Origin: an uncultured Helicobacteraceae bacterium
GTDB taxonomy: Bacteria > Campylobacterota > Campylobacteria > Campylobacterales > UBA6016
Assembly: GCA_937973585.1 (NCBI GenBank)
Contig: CALJKN010000129.1
Span: forward strand, 1-9,446
Direction of reading: 5' to 3'
DNA length: 9,446 bases
Positions 1 through 5,433 of this stretch are shown piece by piece (position 1 is the first letter of the stretch; every line of letters starts with the position of its first letter). Both the position numbers and the translations under genes were made by a program. The notes beneath the pieces are model-generated. The model was given only the letters and a program-made list of their open reading frames with translations, was not told the DNA's origin and made no database searches.

Positions 1-177
1 GATGCGTTTTTTATGTTTGAAGGCAAAGACGGTGAGCTAGACTACACTCTAGGCTCAAAAATCAGAGAAACCGTATTTGCAAAAGGTGGAGCCTTTGATA
101 TGCGGGAGATATATAGAGAGTTTGCCGGACGTGACGCAAACGTAGAATCACTACTAAAACTTTACGGGATAGCCTAA
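1..177 (+). CDS. M3-family oligopeptidase (thimet/oligopeptidase A-like), C-terminal end only
   Basis: Frame 1 is open from the window edge to TAA at 175-177 and gives the last 58 residues of a protein whose start lies outside the window. The tail has the layout known from the C-terminus of oligopeptidase A / dipeptidyl carboxypeptidase proteins of peptidase family M3: a DAF..F segment, a LGSKIRETVFAKGG stretch (the family usually has G..FRDTIL..GG), then REFAGRD followed by a short helix ending LKLYGIA (the family usually has FRGREP...LLRHxG). These enzymes are cytoplasmic zinc peptidases that degrade short peptides, including cleaved signal peptides. The HExxH zinc motif would lie upstream and cannot be seen. 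The next gene starts three bases after the stop, so the two are probably cotranscribed. The assignment rests on 58 residues of tail similarity recalled from the family. Confidence 0.75.
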   Translation, partial: DAFFMFEGKDGELDYTLGSKIRETVFAKGGAFDMREIYREFAGRDANVESLLKLYGIA

Positions 178-180
178 ACG

Positions 181-579
181 ATGCAAAACCGCCTTGAAAT
201 TCAAAAAAAATACGGTAAATTCAAAGACTATGTAGACGAAGCCGGCCCTTTTTTTAGACAAAAGGGGCACTATTCACTAGATGAAAAGATAGCCTTTATC
301 GCCGATTTTAACCGGAGCTTTAACGCACTTATCAAATTTTTTGAGGAGGACGAGGAGCTAAAAGAGGGGAAAAACATACTCCTAAGCGCAAACTCAACCA
401 GCCACTCAAAAGTATCCCTCACAAAAAAAATGCTCGAACAAGAGTTTGAATCGGCAGTCAGCGTCATATACTTCAACCTAACAACCGACGAGATCAAACA
501 GATGGAGGAGTCCACAAAAAAAAGCGGCCGACTACAGGAGTCACTGATCCTCAGACGGCTGTTTGACAAATATCTGTAA
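181..579 (+). CDS. Hypothetical protein with a possible C-terminal ribbon-helix-helix fold
   Basis: This 132-aa protein is not recognised as a named family. It starts at ATG three bases after the peptidase stop. A GGGA at about 167-170 is the only weak ribosome site, so translational coupling is likely. The first ~90 residues are charged and mostly helical, with Lys/Glu-rich stretches (FFEEDEEL at about 53-60) and no signal peptide or membrane segment. Residues ~93-132 read as a short beta strand (SVIYFNLT), a helix (TDEIKQMEESTKKSG) and a second helix (LQESLILRRLFDKYL). That strand-helix-helix spacing matches ribbon-helix-helix (CopG/Arc-like) DNA-binding domains found in antitoxins and small repressors. 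This is inference from pattern only. The protein lies 30 bases before a MNT-HEPN fusion, so a regulatory role for that locus is possible. It could equally be an unrelated cytoplasmic protein cotranscribed with the peptidase. Confidence 0.6.
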   Translation: MQNRLEIQKKYGKFKDYVDEAGPFFRQKGHYSLDEKIAFIADFNRSFNALIKFFEEDEELKEGKNILLSANSTSHSKVSLTKKMLEQEFESAVSVIYFNLTTDEIKQMEESTKKSGRLQESLILRRLFDKYL

Positions 580-596
580 CAAAATAGATTATAGCC

Positions 597-605
597 AAGA
601 AGGGG
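597..605 (+). promoter_or_regulatory. Shine-Dalgarno site supporting a GTG start
   Basis: The purine-rich AAGAAGGGG lies four bases before GTG at 610 and is the best ribosome site in the 30-base gap. No in-frame ATG lies nearby, and the MNT domain begins directly after this GTG. It therefore decides the start of the MNT-HEPN gene. Confidence 0.6.
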
Positions 606-609
606 CAAA

Positions 610-1344
610 GTGAGACTTACCGAGTTTGAAATAATATCTATAGTCGAAAGTTTTAAACATCATTTTGCGTCAGGGGATATTTATCTTTTTGGTAGCAGGG
701 TTGACGATACCAAAAAAGGTGGAGATATCGACCTATATATAGACACGGCAGACAATGTTGATTTATTTGACAAAAAGTTACTGTTGGCAAGGGATATCAA
801 GGCAAAAATAGGCGAACAAAAAATCGATATAATCATCTCCAAAGACAAAGATCTAGCCATAGAAAAAGAAGCCTTAAAAAAAGGGGTTAAGTTGGATATA
901 AAAAAACTCAAGCAAGTAAAAATAATCAACGAGTGCGAAAAACATTTACAAAGATTGCAATATGCAAAAGAGAAGCTGAGCCGTCTTTTTCCACTCACAC
1001 AACAAGACTACGGCAATCTATCACCGGAAGATATTCAAGCAATAGATCAATTCATTTATAGATTCTCAAAACTCCAAGATACTATCGGGGAGAAACTTAT
1101 AAAAATAGTTTTTTCTTTGTATGAAGAAAATGTAGAAAAGTTTACTTTTGTCGATATTTTAAACCGTTTAGAAAAAGCAGAAATCTTGACAGCGCAAACG
1201 TGGAAGGAGTTAAGGGATATACGAAATGAATTATCTCACAACTACGAAGACGACCCTATGGAAAATACTATAATTTTGAACAAGGTATATGAAAAAGAAG
1301 AGGCTTTGGAGTTAATTTATAAAAACATAAAAGAGCGCCTCTAA
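610..1344 (+). CDS. Single-chain MNT nucleotidyltransferase-HEPN domain protein (fused MntA/HepT-type toxin-antitoxin)
   Basis: This 244-aa protein has two domains. Residues 1-~97 are a minimal nucleotidyltransferase: a LFGSR motif (G28-S29), nine residues, then D39-I-D41, and a third acidic strand KIDIII with D73. These are the metal- and nucleotide-binding residues of the pol-beta superfamily. Residues ~105-244 are all-helical and carry RNELSHNY at 205-212, an exact RX4HXY motif of HEPN ribonucleases of the HepT type. In known MntA-HepT modules two separate proteins are made: HepT is an RNase toxin and MntA neutralises it by adding AMP to the Tyr of RX4HXY. Here both sit on one chain with all the key residues present, which suggests a self-controlled enzyme or a derived role. 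The GTG start is set by AAGGGG just upstream. The gene is last in the + strand run and converges on the WD40 gene with 11 bases between. The domain calls are firm; the biological role is inferred. Confidence 0.85.
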   Translation: MRLTEFEIISIVESFKHHFASGDIYLFGSRVDDTKKGGDIDLYIDTADNVDLFDKKLLLARDIKAKIGEQKIDIIISKDKDLAIEKEALKKGVKLDIKKLKQVKIINECEKHLQRLQYAKEKLSRLFPLTQQDYGNLSPEDIQAIDQFIYRFSKLQDTIGEKLIKIVFSLYEENVEKFTFVDILNRLEKAEILTAQTWKELRDIRNELSHNYEDDPMENTIILNKVYEKEEALELIYKNIKERL

Positions 1345-1355
1345 AAAGAGACAGG

Positions 1356-2027
1356 TTATTCACCGTCCACAAAATACCCTTTTATCTCCGACTCGTCAAA
1401 GCAGTAGTACGGCACGCATCTGTTTCCATTCGTGAACCACCCGTATTTGTACATCAGTTCATCGTCGCCGTAGCGCCACTTTTCAGACGTGCGGTATGCC
1501 TGCCATCTCCCCTCCGTCTTTACCTGATATACACCATCGTCCTCGGTGTCGTATAGCTCTATTTTTGGGGTATTGGCCTTGCCGCTCAAATCCCATATTT
1601 TTAATACACCGTCATCGCCGCCGCTTACTATAGTGTTCTCATTTAGGATTGCTATGGAGATTACCGCGCTTCCGTGAGTTAGCCTCTGCATACATCTGCC
1701 GCTTAGCAAATCTACTATCTCCACGCTAATCTCTCTAGCTACCGCTACAGTCTTGTCGTTTAAGACAACGATACTATCTATAACGCCGCCACCAAAAGGC
1801 TCCACCTGCCTCCAGCCGCTTACGGATATACCGCTCTCCCATACGGCTATATTGCTATCACTCTCATATCCATACCCCCTCAGATACTTCAGATACGGCT
1901 CTAGTGTGCCAAAATCTACTTTTTTGACACCCTCTATCTCTATCGCTTTTACCTCTTTTTTGTGCGGTGGATTTATCTTTTTTGCTGTTAGCTCTAGTAT
2001 TTTGAGTAGCTTGTCATTGTTGTTCAT
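1356..2027 (-). CDS. Short WD40-repeat-like protein
   Basis: This 223-aa protein starts at ATG 2027, seven bases after GAGAGG, and its start overlaps the end of the NTPase gene by 14 bases, so it is probably translationally coupled to it. One clear WD40 unit is visible at about 118-149: HGSAVISIAILNENTIVSGG followed by DDGVLKIWDL, with the usual GH-like start, SGG.D turn and terminal WD. A weaker, degenerate unit precedes it at about 79-117 (VIDSIVVLNDKTVAVA). The N-terminal ~30 residues form a Lys-rich helix. The C-terminal ~60 residues are rich in Trp, Tyr and Gly with three WxxY/YGW-like segments and match nothing I recognise. A closed beta-propeller normally needs six to eight blades, so this protein is too short to form one alone; it may assemble with copies of itself, pack on the NTPase, or be a remnant. 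WD40 units usually mediate protein-protein contacts. Its function is unknown. Confidence 0.7.
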   Translation of the reverse strand: MNNNDKLLKILELTAKKINPPHKKEVKAIEIEGVKKVDFGTLEPYLKYLRGYGYESDSNIAVWESGISVSGWRQVEPFGGGVIDSIVVLNDKTVAVAREISVEIVDLLSGRCMQRLTHGSAVISIAILNENTIVSGGDDGVLKIWDLSGKANTPKIELYDTEDDGVYQVKTEGRWQAYRTSEKWRYGDDELMYKYGWFTNGNRCVPYYCFDESEIKGYFVDGE

Positions 2028-3222
2028 CTGTTAGCCTCTCTATGATTTTTAGCCCGTTTACGAGAGCCGTCCACCCGGCTTCGTCAGTTACCTCGTATAT
2101 GTCCTCCCACCATTCATCGCTCTCTACAATGTCTCTACCGTCGGCTTTTGCCACTATCGTCCCTATCACGGATAGTGGAATATTGCCGTCCAAACCGGAT
2201 ATTGCCCCTTTTCTGGCCTCTCTATCGGAGCTCAGAATATCGGTGACAAAATCATCCGCCATCTCTATCGTTGCATATTTGCCGCTCATGGCACTATGAA
2301 GCTCATCCGGATTTTTCATCGTGATATATGCCGTTAGCGCTCTATGAGTCGTATCATCGTCCGGTGAGACAAATAGCGAGTCGAGGATAAAACCGTTTCG
2401 GCCGTTGTTGCACTTTGAGACGTGTGCCAATAGCTTATCTCTAGTGTCTTTATAATCTTGAGAGGTATCACCCTTGAAAAAGCTTTTGATTTTTTCGGTT
2501 TCGTGTAGGCTTTCGTGCTCTTTTTTCCATTCCGATAACGTATTAAACACCCTTAGCTTGCCCCTATGCCTCTCAGCCGCAAGCCGAAATATATCAGGGG
2601 CAAAAAGCTCTAATATCACAAACCTAGCCAGATGATATGGATTTTCTATGAGGATTTTGATATTTTTTTCTACACAAAGCCCCTTTTTGACCTTATATAG
2701 CTCCGCCGCCCTGATGAGTCGTCTAGGTACGGGCGGCACGGCAAAGGCAAAAAGCTCCAGTAGTTTTTCGTCGTATCTATCTTGTTCTTGTTTCTTCTCA
2801 TCTTCCGCTCTTTGGTGTCCAATACCCGTAAACCCTTTTTGCACCCTAGATACAAACAACTCCGGATAGTTACCCGTGAAAAAATCTTTTGAGTCTTTAT
2901 GCTCTATCTTTGGGATTTTAAAAGGGAGGGACACTATCTTCTCCAGATACTCCGCACCCGTGATTATAGGACGTTCGTCGTCTTTGTCTTTGTACTCTTT
3001 GTATCGATGGATTATCCGCCGCTCCACCACGTCATCATCCACCGCCAACACAAAAGCAAACCCCTCGATATCCAAAAACAGCTTGATAGACTCCAACACC
3101 TTTAGGACGTTTTCGGGTAGACACCTATCCAAATCATCTATCAAAAATACTACGGATATTTTTTCGGCAAATCTAGCAAGTTCGGCGTGAATGTCAAAAT
3201 AAAGAGATTCGTACTTTTCCAT
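2014..3222 (-). CDS. KAP-family P-loop NTPase, downstream part after a frameshift
   Basis: Counted from the first Met of this 402-aa open segment, a Walker B stretch VVFLIDDLDRC lies at 24-34. It is followed by IKLFLDIEGFAFVLAVD at about 46-62, which KAP proteins use just after Walker B. EYLEKIVSLPFKIP at 91-104 and VPRRLIRAAELY at 165-176 correspond to the KAP 'YLEKIvqlpf' and 'PRrlKRf.N' landmarks. The last ~200 residues are helical with no known domain. There is no good ribosome site before the ATG at 3222, and the same frame continues upstream without a stop to the T run at 3299-3303. The segment is therefore best read as the second half of one gene starting at 3689, about 558 aa if repaired. 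No membrane segment lies between Walker A and B, unlike animal KAP proteins. It overlaps the WD40 gene by 14 bases. KAP NTPases include phage-exclusion proteins such as PifA and QatA, so a defence role is possible but not shown. Confidence 0.7.
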   Translation of the reverse strand: MEKYESLYFDIHAELARFAEKISVVFLIDDLDRCLPENVLKVLESIKLFLDIEGFAFVLAVDDDVVERRIIHRYKEYKDKDDERPIITGAEYLEKIVSLPFKIPKIEHKDSKDFFTGNYPELFVSRVQKGFTGIGHQRAEDEKKQEQDRYDEKLLELFAFAVPPVPRRLIRAAELYKVKKGLCVEKNIKILIENPYHLARFVILELFAPDIFRLAAERHRGKLRVFNTLSEWKKEHESLHETEKIKSFFKGDTSQDYKDTRDKLLAHVSKCNNGRNGFILDSLFVSPDDDTTHRALTAYITMKNPDELHSAMSGKYATIEMADDFVTDILSSDREARKGAISGLDGNIPLSVIGTIVAKADGRDIVESDEWWEDIYEVTDEAGWTALVNGLKIIERLTDEQQ

Positions 3223-3284
3223 TTTTTCAGAATACTCATCATAGTTTGCCAGCCTTTCGGTGTTTTCGGAAACTTTATCACCTT

Positions 3285-3689
3285 TTAGTTTTGCTTTGAA
3301 AAACCGACCGATGCCTCTATCTCTATGGAGGCCAGAAGAGTACGTAATATGTTTTTACCGACTTGAACGGCCTCTTTAATCTTACTATCCTGCTTGTCTG
3401 TATCTATTATTTTTTTAATCTCATAATAAAGCGTTTTCAAAAGTGGAATAATGAGATGCTCTTCTTTTTCAAACCTCCAAGCGTTAAACATCACCGGAAT
3501 TATTTTTTTGTCATTTGATTTTTGTCGATTTTGCAGCTCTTTGTGTAGCTCTTCCAGTAGTTTGCTTTTGCCGCTCCCCCATTGTCCGTATATCCCTATG
3601 GTTAGCGGCGGCTTTTGGGCTTTAGATATACTCTCTGTTACCCTATCGCTTAGTATTTTTGTATATTCGTCAAACCCGAAAGCCGCCAT
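3285..3689 (-). CDS. KAP-family P-loop NTPase, N-terminal part truncated by a frameshift
   Basis: This 134-aa open segment starts at ATG 3689, seven bases after AGAGGGG, and ends at an early TAA. The N-terminus has DEYTKILSDRV, then a Walker A loop GQWGSGKS at 35-42 and FNAWRFEKEEHL at 68-79. The latter is the hallmark 'f.aWr.e.eehL' of KAP NTPases. Walker B and the rest of the ATPase domain lie in the next reading frame, starting about 80 bases downstream. The first frame ends GFSKQN; with one extra T in the TTTTT run it would read on as GFFKAKLKGDK and join the downstream segment without another stop. As it stands, this piece has a nucleotide-binding loop but no Walker B, so it should not work as an ATPase alone. 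The start lies 12 bases after the glgA stop, and the glgA stop codon abuts this gene's ribosome site, so the two are read from one transcript. Confidence 0.7.
   Translation of the reverse strand: MAAFGFDEYTKILSDRVTESISKAQKPPLTIGIYGQWGSGKSKLLEELHKELQNRQKSNDKKIIPVMFNAWRFEKEEHLIIPLLKTLYYEIKKIIDTDKQDSKIKEAVQVGKNILRTLLASIEIEASVGFSKQN
3299..3303 (-). other. Frameshift site in a T5 (coding-strand) run splitting the KAP NTPase
   Basis: On the coding strand the frame reads GGT TTT TCA and meets TAA four codons later. A sixth T would give GGT TTT TTC and join the open frame that carries Walker B. The shift is therefore a one-base loss in a homopolymer. It may be a real mutation, a phase-variable tract, a sequencing or assembly error, or a place where the ribosome slips back one base (TTT can re-pair in the T run). 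Sequence alone cannot separate these. Confidence 0.7.
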
Positions 3690-3701
3690 CCGCTAACCCC
3701 T

Positions 3702-5177
3702 CTACCCTCTTTTTAGCTTTATAGCATCCACATACATATCTTCGTATTTTTTTGCCGATTCATCCCATGTGTACCGTTTTGACATACCGTTTTTGCGTAG
3801 CGCAAAGAGACCCTCTTTGTCGTTGTAGTAGGTGTATGTCGCCCACCCTATCGTGTTGTACAGAGCCGACGGTGTCGGATCTGAAAATTTAAACCCGTCT
3901 CCGCTTTTGTGCTTTTCGTCAAAATTTACGATAGTGTCATCCAGTCCCCCCGTAGCTCTCACTATCGGCGGCGTACCGTATCTGAGGGAGTACATCTGGT
4001 TTAGGCCGCACGGCTCAAAGTTTGACGGCATCACAAAAAAATCGGCTCCCGCCTCTATCTTGTGCGCCAAAGCGTTGTCGTATCCGATTTTTACCGCAAA
4101 TTTTTGAGGGTATTTCGCCGCCATAGAGCGGAAAAAATCATGTGCCCACGCATCGCCCTCCCCTAGCATCACAAACTGCACGTCAAGCCCCATTATCCAC
4201 TCAAACGCCGCAGATAGCTGCACGACCCCCTTTTGGTCAACTAGACGGCTCACGACCCCAAACAAAGGGATAGCCGGATTCACGGGAAGCCCCATAACAG
4301 ACTGTATGTCGCTTTTGCATAGCTCTTTTCCACCCATATCGTCTATGTCGTATGTTTTTGCCAGATATTTGTCTATGGACGGGTTCCAGTCATCATAGTC
4401 CATACCGTTTAGTATCCCCCTAAAAAACGGAGCCCTATCTCTCATCACACCGTCCAGCCCATAGCCGTACTCGGCGGTCATAATCTCGTTTTTGTACCCC
4501 TCGCTCACCGTGTTTATGAGATTTGAGTGGTATATACCACCTTTTAGGAGGTTTACGCAGTCGTCTTGTTCTAGCTCCAGATAGGTAAAATGCTCCCATC
4601 CGATACCCAAAACATCCATCAGTCCGTTATAAAACTGCCCCTGATATTGCATATTGTGTATAGTGAGCACCGAGGCGCACCCCTCAAAAAACGGATCATC
4701 CTTGTATGCGGTGTTCAAAAATACCGGAGTTGCGGCGGTATGCCAGTCGTTTGCGTGGACGATATCGGGCTTAAACCCTAGAGCCTTTGCCAGCTGAAGC
4801 GAGGCACGGGATAAAAATACAAATCTGTTATCGTTATCCAAAAACCCTTCACCGCTTTCGTTGTTATATATAGCATCCCTACCGTAATAGACCTCGTGAT
4901 CGATAAAATACACCGGAACATCCGAGTTTGGCAGACTCCCCTCATATACGCCGCACCACTGCTCACCGATAACACCCATAGGCACACCCAGAGGCATGGC
5001 TACCTCTACCGGCTTTAATTTTGTTTTGTCTATTTTGTAGTAGCGGGGCATCACGATACGGACATCATGCCCCATCTGTTTCAAAAATTTAGGGAGTATC
5101 CCAACAACATCGGCCAACCCTCCGGTCTTCGCAAAAGGGACACACTCGGAAGCCGCTATCAATATATTCAAACCCAT
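3702..5177 (-). CDS. glgA: Glycogen synthase (ADP-glucose type)
   Basis: This 491-aa protein transfers glucose from ADP-glucose (NDP-glucose in some relatives) to the end of an alpha-1,4-glucan chain, in the cytoplasm, for glycogen storage. It is a GT5-family GT-B enzyme. Visible landmarks are KTGGLADVV at 17-25 (substrate-binding Lys of the KxGGL motif), HANDWHT at 141-147, HNMQYQG at 174-180, ILNGMDYDDWNP at 255-266, VVSRLVDQKG at 308-317, and EPCGLNQMYSLRYGTPPIVR at 388-407. The Glu of EPCGL matches the catalytic Glu377 of the E. coli enzyme. The length fits the family (E. coli 477 aa) and no key residue is missing. The start is ATG at 5177 with GAGGGG six bases before it. No glgB or glgC is next to it in the window. 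It is the first gene of a - strand unit with the NTPase and WD40 genes behind it, and it faces away from the large exoprotein gene. Confidence 0.96.
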   Translation of the reverse strand: MGLNILIAASECVPFAKTGGLADVVGILPKFLKQMGHDVRIVMPRYYKIDKTKLKPVEVAMPLGVPMGVIGEQWCGVYEGSLPNSDVPVYFIDHEVYYGRDAIYNNESGEGFLDNDNRFVFLSRASLQLAKALGFKPDIVHANDWHTAATPVFLNTAYKDDPFFEGCASVLTIHNMQYQGQFYNGLMDVLGIGWEHFTYLELEQDDCVNLLKGGIYHSNLINTVSEGYKNEIMTAEYGYGLDGVMRDRAPFFRGILNGMDYDDWNPSIDKYLAKTYDIDDMGGKELCKSDIQSVMGLPVNPAIPLFGVVSRLVDQKGVVQLSAAFEWIMGLDVQFVMLGEGDAWAHDFFRSMAAKYPQKFAVKIGYDNALAHKIEAGADFFVMPSNFEPCGLNQMYSLRYGTPPIVRATGGLDDTIVNFDEKHKSGDGFKFSDPTPSALYNTIGWATYTYYNDKEGLFALRKNGMSKRYTWDESAKKYEDMYVDAIKLKRG

Positions 5178-5206
5178 TTTATACCCCTCTTTTTGACGTT
5201 TTATCT

Positions 5207-5212
5207 ATTGTA
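5207..5212 (-). promoter_or_regulatory. Probable extended -10 box of the glgA promoter
   Basis: On the minus strand this reads TACAAT preceded by TGC, so it is an extended -10 (TGn-TACAAT) matching the sigma-70 consensus at five of six bases. No good -35 is seen 17 bases upstream (TATTCA), which is common in Campylobacterota. The implied start leaves a leader of about 20-25 bases before the glgA ATG and its GAGGGG site. Confidence 0.5.
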
Positions 5213-5323
5213 GCAAAGCAATATAGAGGTGAATATAAAATTACCAAACCGTAGGAACTATATTTGTTTGATTTCTTCAATTTAAAAATGGTTAAGTTTA
5301 CTTTGACATTTTTGTCGCATTGT

Positions 5324-5352
5324 TTGACAGGTACCGCTTTTTATGTTAAAGT
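5324..5352 (+). promoter_or_regulatory. Probable sigma-70 promoter of the large exoprotein gene
   Basis: A perfect TTGACA (5324-5329) is followed after exactly 17 bases by TAAAGT (5347-5352), which carries TGT directly before it (extended -10). The predicted start is near 5359, giving a leader of about 75 bases. A second TTTGACA lies 21 bases upstream (5302-5308), two helical turns away, with no matching -10. The rest of the 256-base divergent gap (5178-5433) is AT-rich, and I see no RNA gene in it. Confidence 0.5.
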
Positions 5353-5367
5353 TAAACATTGTTTAAC
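5351..5367. promoter_or_regulatory. Perfect 7-bp palindrome overlapping the predicted transcription start (candidate operator)
   Basis: GTTAAAC-ATT-GTTTAAC is a perfect inverted repeat with a three-base centre. It begins in the -10 box and covers the predicted start site, a position where a bound dimeric repressor would block the promoter. No T-run follows it, so it does not look like a terminator. The regulator that would bind is not evident. Confidence 0.45.
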
Positions 5368-5422
5368 CCATATTTCGAGAATGGAAATGATAAGTAGTCT
5401 AAATATAAAAAAAATTAATACC

Positions 5423-5428
5423 GGAGGG
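5423..5428 (+). promoter_or_regulatory. Ribosome binding site deciding the exoprotein start
   Basis: GGAGGG lies five bases before ATG at 5434. This start gives a Lys-rich N-terminus and a cleavable signal peptide, supporting it over later codons. Confidence 0.7.
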
Positions 5429-5433
5429 CAAAT

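Noticed and set aside
1339..1350. CTCT-AAAA-AGAG hairpin between the two convergent genes as a bidirectional terminator
   Set aside because: The stem is only four weak base pairs and lies partly inside the stop of the MNT-HEPN gene; no U-tract accompanies a stable stem.
2876..3190. Plus-strand open frames opposite the KAP NTPase (also near 2042, 2648 and 2899)
   Set aside because: They mirror the coding strand of a recognisable NTPase, are Ser/Phe-rich and lack start signals.
3202..3222. Downstream half of the NTPase as an independent gene starting at Met 3222
   Set aside because: No Shine-Dalgarno site precedes this ATG, and the frame stays open upstream to the homopolymer, which fits a frameshift better.
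3299..3303. Classical X-XXY-YYZ programmed frameshift heptamer in the NTPase
   Set aside because: The bases GGTTTTTC do not allow two-tRNA slippage, and no downstream stem was evident; only simple slippage on TTT is possible.
5302..5308. Upstream TTTGACA as a second promoter -35
   Set aside because: No acceptable -10 lies 16-19 bases downstream; kept only as a direct repeat of the used -35.
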